64,000 bases of DNA, taken from assembly GCA_017543025.1 (NCBI GenBank), contig JAFYGX010000145.1:1-64000 (forward strand), written 5' to 3'. A program made the translations under genes and the position numbers. The notes under the pieces are model-generated. The model saw only the letters and a program-made list of their open reading frames with translations, did not search any database and was not told where the DNA came from. The DNA comes from Solobacterium sp. GTDB lineage: Bacteria > Bacillota_I > Bacilli_A > Erysipelotrichales > Erysipelotrichaceae. Below are positions 19,901 to 26,154 of this stretch, piece after piece; the stretch's first letter is position 1, and each line of letters opens with the position of its first letter.

Positions 19901-20216
19901 GAACTATGAAGGGGAAGGATTTACTGCACCGAAGAGCTCCAGCACTCCGATGTACCGGCTGTACAATGCGAATGCCGGAGATCACCATTACACCTCCAGT
20001 AAGGTGGAACGTGATCATCTCATAAGCATTGGCTGGAAGGATGAAGGTATCGGCTGGTATGCAGATGATGCGAAGGGCGTAGCGATGTATCGTCTCTACA
20101 ACCCGAACTGCATCGGAGCCGGATCGCATCACTACACCTCCAATGCACAGGAGAAAGCGCATCTCATCAGTATTGGATGGAAAGATGAAGGCATTGGCTT
20201 CTACGCCTGTAAGTGA
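10932..20216 (+). CDS. Giant secreted repeat protein (BspA-like LRR, Big_2 and C-terminal triple-repeat domains)
   Basis: A 3094-residue secreted protein, probably a surface adhesin. Order: signal peptide (1-24, ending SSVQAEEA); Glu/Pro-rich acidic segment (25-80); BspA-type leucine-rich repeats (about 87-328); three bacterial Ig-like (Big_2) domains (328-587); a second LRR block (587-737); 22 Big_2 domains (737-2600), each with a VTWSSSDxxVATVD-type core; a third LRR block (2600-2833); a 26th Big_2 domain; a Thr-Pro linker (2913-2956); and three copies of a YRLYNPNxGxHHYT repeat (about 2960-3094) resembling the DUF5648 family. No LPXTG sorting motif, so how it is retained is unclear. The first two thirds are AT-rich while the part after about 17000 is GC-richer with near-identical repeats, suggesting mosaic growth. 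Confidence 0.93.
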   Translation: MKKHLALLLSISMLFNGMISSVQAEEAIPEEPEEIIEEIQEEPEELEEETAEEGEELPEEPEEENEPTGEEEIEIVNEPSLEVNFDFCINEDDTVTVYGYNGTSDVVEIPEMIDGKPVTVIGNGQFQGSNIKEISIPGTVERIDGYSFCDCSNLKKVTLSEGLIHIEAGAFSNAGIEEITIPKTVERIGDYSFNNCSNLSEVTLFNGLTHIGECAFSNTSLSELILPDSVINVGNNAFSSCNNLKTVVLSKNMSKINAYTFQNSDIEEITFYNSIKEINGDNFELTDNSSALTVNYYGSQADWELINIFSGNDRLDQESATINFYNADVENISLNTNSIVLRPEEEALLSVSVAPFYASKEVTWSSSDTNVAEVDQNGVVTARANGTATITAVSDADPTKSATCSVEVKEVSVSVESISIHPEFLTLKRSESYELIAELTPATASITDVSWFSSDPDVAEVDSTGKVTAKANGTTFITATAIEGGKTAVCELSVGGISVEGVTVSPAKMAIEVSGTSSVYCAVYPNNVQYRKVHWSVSDSEIIEIEDYSDYYCNVKGLKAGSATVTATSADGKTSASAEVTVYDENPFVINSRDGILIKYVGTDKNIVIPESISGTEIHDIESEDGESVFPTDTTSVVFSERITKIGNNSFKGCVGLTNVNLPESLQMIGESAFADCTNLETVHLYSQIQTIGTNAFSNVSNDFAAYFHSDSSQWEYVEVRTGNEALVNNLRYSVSGVQIFDRNINIFTEDNFELQFSLLPDYAYEQEVSWSSSDSSVASVDNNGVVTGISQGTAIITVTTKDGGFTDECKVRVTEPIHPAKVSLSEKELQMRPGCGEHLDYSIEPEDAYRKDVTWSSSDESVVTVDEGGNITAVDYGTATITVTTVDRGITAVCSVTVADTLHPTRVRIIPETIQVKPGKNRTLEYDVIPYDVENRKVTWSSNDETIARVDQDGVVTGVSCGTATITATTVDREITGNCAVTVSDSIHPEHVEFVNPFRQIKPGSSKQIEISVQPEDADNKEVIWSSDNEEVAAVDQNGFVTGVSTGQTKITVKTKDGDVTADLWVDVTEIIYPERIDFSWDNESSIIKGETKQFRATVFPEDADYKDVVWSSSDEEVATIDQNGIATGIAAGEVTITATVEGYLSNCVFTYVREVIRPSSVSLQPTSLQLKPGTTEWLSYQVLPVDAEYQNVSWSSDNEAVATVDDYGCITGVSTGEAVITVTVDDRYTAQCSVTVTTVISPTEIRFSEPELTVRKGSYCYPTYYVMPYNADSQDVVWSSNNPEFAVVDQTGCVSGVSTGDAVITVSTADGRYTDTCTIHVVDYLHVDSITVPSELTIRPGYHKTLYCEIMPDNADNKNVIWSTDKPWIATVDEDGMVTGVEAGKAIITAVSEDGGKDAHCTVIVTDTIPVDSVSIKQEGKWNYLSSMALRTGELAYLIADIWPSDATNKAVVWESDDDNVARIDAYGRVEAVAEGTATISVTTEDGNKYAEAEIEVYDTIPVSGMYISGSDQMTLEPGGTSFMRANVLPENVTNPNVTWESSNVSVAVVDNIGIVKAIAPGTAVITATTEEGHYSDSYTVDVKYIDTLNIDKTMTIRIGDSKKITVDVYPFSTDFLNEKLIWTSDDETIATVNQNGTVKGVAAGEAEITVKTKDGRLSRTCTVNITNDIPVSSVSLFYDEQIVMKIGSSRTVFPVVTPADATDKSVTWVSSDPAVVSINNDGTLVALKQGSASITVTSNDGGYSATSLVKVKDSFDVKGVSLTETVRLNIGENDELYAEFIPYYAENRNVTWVSSNPEIATVENGIVTARSEGNAIITVTTEEGGFTANCNVTVYKPITPEYVSVNYVSILANRSIIKAGESIKFICNVTPENATDSTVTWYSSDTSVATVDENGLVHAIKKGNAFITAVSNDGKHSSSRIIRVDDSLKVSSINFSEYRLNLDCGEKKTINYYIYPDDADDNSVTWYSYDPAIATVDQSGIVTAVSKGITAVKVVSNDGGYMATCQINVGEADPSVIHVESVSLDKTAVTMEKGGTETLTAAVLPANAANKDILWKSDNSAVATVDSTGKVTGVSGGTANITATTVDGGKTATCTVTVSVPVTGVSLDKTELTMVKDSNETLTATILPEDATNKEVIWSTSDSSVATVADGVVTAVGGGTAIISAKTSDGNYEAQCEVTVNVPVSGVSLNKETLTLDAGASETLTATVLPENATNKNVTWSSSDTGVATVDSAGKVTAVAAGTANITVTTVNGEKTAACAVTVVVPVTGISLNKTETTIAKGSAETLTAAIAPATATDKTVTWSSNKTAVATVDSTGKVTAVSNGTADITAKSKDGNFEATCTVTVVTPVTGVSLNKTELTLTKDASETLTATVAPSDASDPSVTWSSDNTNVATVNNGVVTAVNAGTANITVTTTDGSKTATCAVTVVIPVTGVSLNKTETTINKGSSETLTATVEPAAATDKTVIWSSDKPAVATVDNSGKVSAVGKGTAVITATTKDGSFTATCTVTVEVRVTEVKLNKTAITLEEESSETLIQTVFPADANDKSVSWSSTNSSVATVDETGKVTAVQAGTANITVTTTDGSKTATCTVTVKKKTFEITDLGTNQAAISKYNGDAADVTIPDTLQGKKIVSIGDYAFEGCTSLKSIVISGNIINIGTGAFKNCLNLESVVIPASVAVISNGSGSGLLHAAEAEAGLQRGIGDKAFEGCVLLKTAGPIGSESNIQIQFTDTLPDTYAKGGLFDHLETITIPEEVRTIGTGAFSECSSLSEINITNSIQTIEENAFSTGNSENSVTVKFHGTEEEWKKVEIRGEENNRILDTEKVKYAVESVTLNRSTLSLKKGDSAQLTATVKPDHATDKNVTWKSEKEGIAKVDANGKVTAVAKGSTTVTATADGVSATCRVTVTETVPSPTPTITPTPTPTPTPTSTPTPTPTVTPTPVPTPTPTPAPSGDTVKMYRMYNPNSGEHFYTGNEQEKDMLVKTGWNYEGEGFTAPKSSSTPMYRLYNANAGDHHYTSSKVERDHLISIGWKDEGIGWYADDAKGVAMYRLYNPNCIGAGSHHYTSNAQEKAHLISIGWKDEGIGFYACK
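17000..18720 (+). repeat. Tandem near-identical Big_2 coding repeats
   Basis: Seven Big_2 units of roughly 240-260 bp follow each other with high DNA similarity. The most striking is a 39-bp exact direct repeat, at 18174-18212 and 18672-18710. Such repeats are expected to change copy number by recombination and can collapse in short-read assemblies. Confidence 0.75.
19674..19800 (+). repeat. Thr-Pro (TP)n linker-coding repeat
   Basis: Imperfect 6-bp repeats of the type ccaacn/ccgacn encode about 40 residues of alternating Thr and Pro. They form an extended spacer between the last Big_2 domain and the C-terminal repeats of the surface protein. Confidence 0.85.
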
Positions 20217-20227
20217 GAATTCAACGA

Positions 20228-20258
20228 ACTGAAACTGCAGCCCTATCTCAGTTTCAGT
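20228..20258 (+). other. Hairpin after the surface protein gene
   Basis: Perfect 10-bp inverted repeat ACTGAAACTG/CAGTTTCAGT with an 11-nt loop and no T-run. It may protect the 3' end of the long transcript. A genuine terminator follows at 20301. Confidence 0.5.
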
Positions 20259-20300
20259 AAACAGCCAGCTTCCGCTGTTAAAGGAAGTGATGATTCAGAG

Positions 20301-20335
20301 AACAGTACCGCATGGTGCGGTACTGTTTTGTTTTT
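20301..20335 (+). terminator. Terminator of the giant surface protein gene
   Basis: Perfect 11-bp stem ACAGTACCGCA/TGCGGTACTGT with a 3-nt loop, followed by TTTTGTTTTT. It lies about 85 bp past the stop codon. Confidence 0.92.
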
Positions 20336-20433
20336 GAATCTTCAAAGCCGCAAGCGCAATCGCAGAAGAAAGGCTGTATCTTGTGAGGAAAAGCAATATG
20401 CTGGAATGTATACTGAATCTGGAGTAAAGCAAA

Positions 20434-21798
20434 ATGGACAATAGAAAAGAACTGTTTGAAACTGCAGATGTTCCCCGGGCAGTGGCTGTGATGGCATTTC
20501 CGGCCATCATCAGTCAGCTGATTATCCTGATTTATAATCTTGCCGATACGTGGTTTGTCGGAAGAGCGAACAATCCGTATATGGTGGCTGCTACCTCTCT
20601 GGTTCTGCCGGCATCCATGATTACTATTGTGATTTCCAATGTGTTCGGTACCGGCGGCGGGACGCTGATTTCCCGGCTGATCGGAAGAGGAGAAGATGAA
20701 GAAGCGTCCAGGGTTTCTGCTGCCTGTATTGCGATGTGCGTGATTGCCGGGGCAATGTTTTCGTTGATCTGTTTCTTCTTCATGACCCCGCTTCTGAAAC
20801 TGCTTGGCGCCAGTGAAAACGTGCTGGGGTATGCAAGGCAGTATATGTTCTTCGTCGTTGTGATCGGCGGTATTCCGGCAATCGTAAATAACACAATGTC
20901 TGCTGTTCTCCGCAGTATCGGTCTTTCTTCCCGGGCATCGTTCGGGCTGAGCCTTGGCGGAGTGATGAATATTCTGCTGGATCCGCTGTTCATGTTTGTG
21001 TTGCTGCCGGATGGTCAGCAGGTCGCAGGAGCGGCGATTGCGACCATGTTAAGCAATCTGATCGCATTGGTTTATTTCGTTGCGGTATTTCGGACTGCCG
21101 AAAAGGAAACGGTTCTTCGGTTCCGGATGAATGGTTCATATCCTTCCGTGCAGTCATTGAAGGAAATCTTCGGGGTTGGAATTCCTGCCGGCATTTCCGT
21201 GCTGCTGTTTGATTTATGCAATATCATGATTAACCGGCTTGCGTCCGGGTATGGCGATATCCAGCTGGCCGCGATCGGGATTGTTCTGAAAGCGGAACGG
21301 CTTCCGCTCAATATCGGCATCGGCATCTGTATCGGAATGGTACCGCTGCTTGCGTACAGCTATTCCAGCGGAAACAGGGAACGGATGGATGAAATCTTCC
21401 GGTTCGGAAGAGGATGCGGGCTTCTGGTAAGTATCGTGAGTGTGGTGCTGTACTATCTTGGTGCACCGTTTATCATGAAGGTATTTATCAATGATCCGGA
21501 GACAGTCCGGTACGGAACGGTTTTTCTGAAAGCACGCTGTCTTGCGACACCGCTGATGTTTCTCTGTTTTTCCATGGTGCATTTCACACAGGCAATCGGA
21601 AGAGGAAAGGCATCCTTCCTGCTTGGCGTAATACGGCAGCTGGTGTTCAATATTCCGCTTCTGTTCCTCATGAATCACAGGTTTGGTATGGAAGGAATTG
21701 TCTGGACACAGGCCTGCGCGGATTTTCTGACGGTCATCGTTTCGTATCTGATCTATTTCAGAATCCGGCAGCAGGAAGGCTGGCCGCCGGCAATCTGA
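20434..21798 (+). CDS. MATE-family efflux transporter
   Basis: A 454-residue inner-membrane protein with about twelve hydrophobic segments arranged as two MatE halves. The N-terminal motif AFPAIISQLIILIYNLADTW and FGTGGGTLISRLIGRGEDEE are characteristic of the DinF/NorM-like group common in Firmicutes. MATE proteins export drugs or metabolites in exchange for Na+ or H+; the substrate here is unknown. It appears monocistronic, with a GGAG ribosome binding site and no regulator next to it. Confidence 0.93.
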   Translation: MDNRKELFETADVPRAVAVMAFPAIISQLIILIYNLADTWFVGRANNPYMVAATSLVLPASMITIVISNVFGTGGGTLISRLIGRGEDEEASRVSAACIAMCVIAGAMFSLICFFFMTPLLKLLGASENVLGYARQYMFFVVVIGGIPAIVNNTMSAVLRSIGLSSRASFGLSLGGVMNILLDPLFMFVLLPDGQQVAGAAIATMLSNLIALVYFVAVFRTAEKETVLRFRMNGSYPSVQSLKEIFGVGIPAGISVLLFDLCNIMINRLASGYGDIQLAAIGIVLKAERLPLNIGIGICIGMVPLLAYSYSSGNRERMDEIFRFGRGCGLLVSIVSVVLYYLGAPFIMKVFINDPETVRYGTVFLKARCLATPLMFLCFSMVHFTQAIGRGKASFLLGVIRQLVFNIPLLFLMNHRFGMEGIVWTQACADFLTVIVSYLIYFRIRQQEGWPPAI

Positions 21799-22134
21799 AG
21801 TGATGACAGCTGAACTGCCGTTGTGAAGCCTGTGAGACTTTCATCCGAACTGACTGCCGCTGCGCTTCGTTCTGTTATGCAGATAACGGAAATGAATCAT
21901 GACGGACAAAGGAATGATGAAAGAGCAGAATTTTCACCCCTGCGCAGTACATATCAGCAGCTGTTTTTTTTTCTTTCCGTTAAAAATACGAATATTCGAT
22001 ATATACTTGTACTGACCGGATGAGAAACCCTGCGGCAATGAAACATGAAGTTCCGGAGTAAAGAGAGCTGCAGAACCATGGCAGGAAGATGAAACTTTAC
22101 GCTATCGTTTCTGTTAGAAAGGGGTAAGTGCAAA
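21799..22134. other. Intergenic region upstream of the serine recombinase gene
   Basis: 336 bp without a convincing gene. A perfect 10-bp palindrome CGAATATTCG (21989-21998), adjoining the AT-rich string ATATATAC, is a candidate promoter/operator for the recombinase gene. No terminator is obvious after the MATE gene. Confidence 0.4.
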
Positions 22135-22725
22135 ATGATGTATGGGTATGCGCGTGTTTCAAGCACAGATCAGAATGTGGAACGGCAGATCATCGCTTTG
22201 AAAGCTCAGGGCATTAGTCCGTCTGAGATCTTTGTCGACAAGAAATCGGGCAAGGATTTTGAACGGCCGCAGTATAAGAAACTGATGCGAAAGCTGCGGA
22301 AAGGCGATGTGATCTATGTTCTCAGTATTGATCGGCTGGGCCGAAGCTATGAGGAGATTCAGGTTCAGTGGCGCTATATCACAAAGAAGAAACAGGCCGA
22401 TATTGTGGTGATCGATATGCCGCTTCTTGATACAAGAAACGGACGGGATCTTGTCGGTACATTTCTTTCTGACGTTGTACTGCAGCTTCTGTCGTTTGTG
22501 GCAGAAAATGAACGAAACAGCATCCGGGAACGGCAGGCCGAAGGAATTGCCGCAGCCCGGGCAAGGGGCGTACGCTTCGGCAGACCGTCCAGAATACTTC
22601 CGGAAAATTACGAACAGCTTGCGGAGAAGGTAAGAGCACATGAAATATCGCTGCGAGCTGCTGCCCGTGAATGCGGGATGCCGCCCAGTTCCTTTTCGTA
22701 TTATCTGAATAAAAAAAAGGACTGA
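22135..22725 (+). CDS. Small serine recombinase (resolvase/invertase family)
   Basis: A 196-residue site-specific recombinase of the resolvase/DNA invertase group. The N-terminal catalytic domain has the nucleophile motif YARVSSTDQN (serine at residue 9 or 10) and the conserved arginines of the block SIDRLGRSYEEI. The long E helix ends in FVAENERNSIRERQAEG. A C-terminal helix-turn-helix follows (about 150-193, LRAAARECGMPPSSFSYYL). The length is that of invertases and simple resolvases, not the large integrase type. No transposase or phage genes are nearby. Just after the gene lie two inverted copies of an 11-bp sequence, so a DNA-inversion role is possible. Ribosome binding site AAAGGGG. Confidence 0.93.
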   Translation: MMYGYARVSSTDQNVERQIIALKAQGISPSEIFVDKKSGKDFERPQYKKLMRKLRKGDVIYVLSIDRLGRSYEEIQVQWRYITKKKQADIVVIDMPLLDTRNGRDLVGTFLSDVVLQLLSFVAENERNSIRERQAEGIAAARARGVRFGRPSRILPENYEQLAEKVRAHEISLRAAARECGMPPSSFSYYLNKKKD

Positions 22726-22736
22726 ATGTACAGAAA

Positions 22737-22892
22737 GTGTACTTTTCAGACACCTGAACACTGTCTATATTGTAACTGCGCATACCCTTTTCTGTAAACT
22801 CCGGGTCCATGCATACATGCGGAACGAAGAATACAGACGCAATCCTTTATAACGGATAGATGTACGTGTAATCGATGTTCAGAAAAGTACAC
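22737..22892. repeat. Inverted-repeat-bounded segment next to the recombinase gene
   Basis: GTGTACTTTTC (22737-22747) recurs inverted as GAAAAGTACAC (22882-22892), an exact 11-bp match with 134 bp between. The left copy begins 12 bp past the recombinase stop codon. Between them, on the minus strand, lies a plausible promoter (TTTACA, 18-nt spacer, TACAAT). This is the layout expected of a small invertible promoter element. Orientation switching itself cannot be seen from one sequence. Confidence 0.5.
22769..22798 (-). promoter_or_regulatory. Putative sigma-A promoter inside the inverted-repeat segment
   Basis: On the minus strand, -35 TTTACA (plus coordinates 22793-22798) and -10 TACAAT (22769-22774) are separated by 18 nt. 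In the present orientation it points back into the recombinase gene. If the segment were inverted it would point toward the aldo/keto reductase gene. Confidence 0.4.
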
Positions 22893-23026
22893 ATTTATGC
22901 CCGATGAGGTACAGTGTCAATGCATGAGGGGTCAGACGCTGAGCACTGGCCGGCATTCCATCCGGCCGCGGTAACTCTTTTGCCGCGATAATCCTCTTTG
23001 CAGCCCGGGAACGGGATGCAGAAAAA

Positions 23027-23058
23027 GGGAATCTGAATGCCCAGGTTCCTTTTTTTTC
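23027..23058. terminator. Bidirectional terminator upstream of the aldo/keto reductase gene
   Basis: Stem GGAATCTG (23028-23035) with CAGGTTCC (23042-23049), one G-T pair, flanked by AAAAA on the left and eight T on the right. It can stop transcription from either side and insulates the reductase gene from the recombinase region. Confidence 0.75.
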
Positions 23059-23135
23059 AGCTTTCCGTTTATGCGGGCATGAAACCGGTCACGGAGCGGT
23101 TCACGTGATATGCTGGAGAAAACTGGAGAAACGCT

Positions 23136-24329
23136 ATGCAGTACAGAAGTGACAGACACGGAAACCAGCTTTCCATTCTTGGCTATGGATGTATGAGATT
23201 TTCAAGAAAGGGAAGCGGAATTGATCTTGAAAAAACAGAAAAGGAAATCCTGGCAGCCTATCGTGCCGGGGTGAATTATTACGATACCGCATATATCTAT
23301 CCGGGAAGTGAAGAAGCACTCGGAAAGATACTGGAGAAGAATCAGATCCGGGACAAGGTGAATATAGCCACCAAGCTGCCGCAGTATATGATCGCAAACC
23401 GGGCGGCGATTGACCGGTATTTCAATGAGGAGCTCTCCCGTCTTCGAACGGATCATGTTGACTATTATCTGATGCATCATCTGACGGATATCGCGATGTG
23501 GGAGAAACTGAAACAGGTGGGTATTCTCGAATGGATCAGAGAAAAGAAGGAATCCGGAGCGATCCGCAATATCGGATTTTCCTATCACGGAAATACCGAT
23601 AATTTTCTGAAGATACTGAATGACTATGACTGGGACATGTGCCAGATTCAGTACAACTATCTGGATGAAGTGAGTCAGGCCGGGAAAGCAGGCCTGCATG
23701 CGGCATATGAAAAAGGGATTCCGGTTGTGATCATGGAGCCGCTGAGAGGCGGAAAACTGGTAAATAATCTTCCGGAAACCGCACGCAATGCAATGAAGGA
23801 TAGCGGCAGGAGCTGGGGCCCTGCGGAATGGGGGCTGCGCTGGCTGTATGATCAGCCGGAAGTGACCGTGGTGCTTTCCGGCATGAATTCCGAAGCGATG
23901 GTGGCGGAAAACTGCCGGACCGCATCGGATACACCTGCCGGAAGTTTTACCGAAGAAGACCGGGCAGTGCTGGAAACCGTAAAGAAGGCAATCCGGGAGA
24001 AGGAAAAGGTTGGCTGTACCGGATGCCGCTACTGCATGCCATGTCCGAAGGGCGTCGATATTCCGGGAATCTTCCGCTGTTATAACGCCATGTTTACAGA
24101 GTCGAAATCCCAGGGCAGATTTCAGTTTGCCCAGACGGTAGGTCTGACAAAAGAACCGGCATTTGCGACGCAGTGCATCGGCTGCGGGAAATGTGAACAG
24201 CATTGTCCGCAGAGCCTTCCGATCCGCGAAAAGCTGAAAGAAGCCGACAGGGCGCTACGGCCATTGCCGTATAAGATCGGAATCGATCTTGTCCGTTCCT
24301 TCATGTTCCGGAAACCATCCGCAAAATAA
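23136..24329 (+). CDS. Aldo/keto reductase with C-terminal 4Fe-4S domain
   Basis: A 397-residue cytoplasmic oxidoreductase. Residues 1-280 form an AKR TIM barrel (YDTAYIYPGSEEALG near residue 50, DYYLMHHLTD near 110). Residues about 290-360 hold ferredoxin-like cysteine clusters (CTGCRYCMPCPKGVDIP and CIGCGKCEQHCPQSLPI). This AKR-plus-ferredoxin architecture is common in anaerobes. The physiological substrate is unknown. It is monocistronic with its own terminator. No classical SD is obvious; GGAGAAA lies about 6-12 bp before the ATG. Confidence 0.93.
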   Translation: MQYRSDRHGNQLSILGYGCMRFSRKGSGIDLEKTEKEILAAYRAGVNYYDTAYIYPGSEEALGKILEKNQIRDKVNIATKLPQYMIANRAAIDRYFNEELSRLRTDHVDYYLMHHLTDIAMWEKLKQVGILEWIREKKESGAIRNIGFSYHGNTDNFLKILNDYDWDMCQIQYNYLDEVSQAGKAGLHAAYEKGIPVVIMEPLRGGKLVNNLPETARNAMKDSGRSWGPAEWGLRWLYDQPEVTVVLSGMNSEAMVAENCRTASDTPAGSFTEEDRAVLETVKKAIREKEKVGCTGCRYCMPCPKGVDIPGIFRCYNAMFTESKSQGRFQFAQTVGLTKEPAFATQCIGCGKCEQHCPQSLPIREKLKEADRALRPLPYKIGIDLVRSFMFRKPSAK

Positions 24330-24336
24330 GATCAGG

Positions 24337-24367
24337 AACAGTACAGGATATTCTGTGCTGTTTTTTT
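24337..24367 (+). terminator. Terminator of the aldo/keto reductase gene
   Basis: Stem ACAGTACAG (24338-24346) with CTGTGCTGT (24353-24361), one wobble pair, followed by seven T. Confidence 0.85.
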
Positions 24368-24396
24368 CAGGATTGTGAATTCAGAACAGGAACGGA

Positions 24397-24405
24397 TGAT
24401 ACTAT
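24397..24405 (+). promoter_or_regulatory. Extended -10 element immediately before the 24412 gene
   Basis: TGA-TACTAT (24397-24405) fits an extended -10 (TGn-TATAAT-like). Its expected transcription start, about 7 nt downstream, coincides with the ATG at 24412. No SD sequence is present, so a leaderless mRNA is likely. Confidence 0.45.
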
Positions 24406-24411
24406 AACTGT

Positions 24412-26091
24412 ATGAAATCAAAGACTGGAAAACTGCTTCTGATCGGAATCAACTTCGCCGTGTTTCTTTTTTTTCTGATGCTGAAACAATCCGCATTTGA
24501 AGGAAATGATGATGAAATGATGAATCTGATCGCTGCCGGAGCGTTCGGCACAAACGGAAATCACCTGATTTTTTCCGGCATTCTTACGGAATGGGTGCTG
24601 CGGATTCTGTATCTGCTTCCATGGAAAATCAATTATTATCTTCTGTGGTTTCAGACACTGGCGTTTGCCGCATTGAGTGCGGTCAGCACCGTATGCTGGT
24701 CAGAAAAGCCGGTTATAAAAGGCGTTGTGTTTACCCTTCTTCTGAATCTGATATTTGCCAATGACTTCTACCTGTACATGCAGTTCACCAAGCTTGGCAG
24801 TCTGCTTGCCGCAGCAGCCATACTCCTTCTGCATGACGCGTTCCGCAGAAGGTCCTGGCTGACAGGCAGTACCGGAATTCTTCTGCTTGTGCTTGGCATC
24901 AGTGTGCGGCAGGAAAGCGCGCTCTTTGCATTGCCGTTTGGCGCCTGCTGGCTGCTGGAAGACTACTGTTCCGTGTGTGAGAACGGAAAACTGCTCCGCT
25001 TTCGCGATCAGGCCGGCGGGAAGTTTCTTGTGAAACTGGTACTCAGTACCGCTGCCGCATGCGCAATCCTGCTGGGGCTGAACAGGCTGCCGTACCAGAG
25101 TCCGGAATGGAAGGCGTATGAGCGGTTCAACCGGGTGCGGTCCAACCTGCTTGATTACGGGATGGCGGATTATGAATCGAATGCCGACGCATATATCAAT
25201 ATCGGAGTGTCCTATGAAGACTACCGGCTGCTCCGGGAATGGGTGTTTGCGGATCCGGAAGTATTCACTGTGGAGAAGCTGGAAAAAATCGATGCGATCT
25301 CAAACGGGCGGGGAATGCATGCCGGCCTGAAACAGGCGTATGCCTCATTCGTTTCTGCGGTCCGTTACGGAAGCTATTCCCATCTGGTTCTGATTCTGCT
25401 GGCAGTTCTGGTGCTTGCGGATGGAAAAAAGAAACATCGAATCCTGCTGGCAACTGGCGGAATGGTGCTTGCGGAATATCTGTTTCTTGGCATCCTCGGT
25501 AGGATCAATATCCGGGTGGAGCTTGGCATCTGGTTTGCGGCGCTGCTTGTGCTGCTCTATGAAACAGAAGAAGAACGGCTGCTGGAAAAGAAACCGCTGC
25601 TGGTGATTGCGGCGGTGCTCGCTGCTGCAGAGGGATTCAGAAGCGTGCAGGCAATCGCAGAGCGGCTTGAACTCAACCGCAAAGCGGCAGAGAGTACTGA
25701 GTTTTCTGAGTATTTTCTCAAAGATGCAGAAAAAGCGGCTGAGAATTGTTATCTGATGGATGAAAAAACGATTTACCGGGGAGGGAGTATTTTTTCTTCG
25801 TCATATACTATCACTTCCGATCTTGACCAGCTTTTGATCAATGTATGCCCGCTGGGCGGCTGGGAATATCCGGCTCCCTTCCTGATTGAGGATATAAAGG
25901 AAGCGGGGGTTGCCAATCCGCTGAAAGACCTGCTTTATCAGGATCATATCTATTTTGCGACGGTCAACCGGAACGGCATCTGTGATGTGCTTCTGAACTA
26001 TCTCAGAGAACATTACGATCCTTCGGCTGAGATGAGACATGCGGGTGAAATACGGGGAATCGGTATTGTGGAATACTATATTCCGGAATAA
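24412..26091 (+). CDS. Multi-pass membrane protein of unknown function (GT-C-like topology)
   Basis: A 559-residue protein with hydrophobic segments at about residues 8-24, 50-65, 75-95, 103-122, 128-145, 158-175, 205-220, 315-335, 340-365 and 385-405, and a soluble C-terminal part of about 150 residues. A conserved-looking acidic loop (FEGNDDEMMN, residues 29-38) follows the first segment, as in GT-C glycosyltransferases, where an acidic residue in the first extracytoplasmic loop is catalytic. This is only a resemblance, and I recognise no family. It is followed after 63 bp by a lipoprotein gene, probably co-transcribed. No SD was found. Confidence 0.75.
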   Translation: MKSKTGKLLLIGINFAVFLFFLMLKQSAFEGNDDEMMNLIAAGAFGTNGNHLIFSGILTEWVLRILYLLPWKINYYLLWFQTLAFAALSAVSTVCWSEKPVIKGVVFTLLLNLIFANDFYLYMQFTKLGSLLAAAAILLLHDAFRRRSWLTGSTGILLLVLGISVRQESALFALPFGACWLLEDYCSVCENGKLLRFRDQAGGKFLVKLVLSTAAACAILLGLNRLPYQSPEWKAYERFNRVRSNLLDYGMADYESNADAYINIGVSYEDYRLLREWVFADPEVFTVEKLEKIDAISNGRGMHAGLKQAYASFVSAVRYGSYSHLVLILLAVLVLADGKKKHRILLATGGMVLAEYLFLGILGRINIRVELGIWFAALLVLLYETEEERLLEKKPLLVIAAVLAAAEGFRSVQAIAERLELNRKAAESTEFSEYFLKDAEKAAENCYLMDEKTIYRGGSIFSSSYTITSDLDQLLINVCPLGGWEYPAPFLIEDIKEAGVANPLKDLLYQDHIYFATVNRNGICDVLLNYLREHYDPSAEMRHAGEIRGIGIVEYYIPE

Positions 26092-26154
26092 AAAGAAGAA
26101 GTTAAAAAGAAGAAGGAACGGGGATCAACGCGGAAAGGAAAGCGGAAATACAAG

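Noticed and set aside
21823..22023. 66-codon frame between the MATE and recombinase genes
   Set aside because: No ribosome binding site, low-complexity Phe run, and it covers the likely promoter palindrome.
22728..22900. Insertion-sequence ends flanking a lost element
   Set aside because: No transposase remnant and no target-site duplication were seen between or outside the 11-bp inverted repeats; an inversion element fits the recombinase better.
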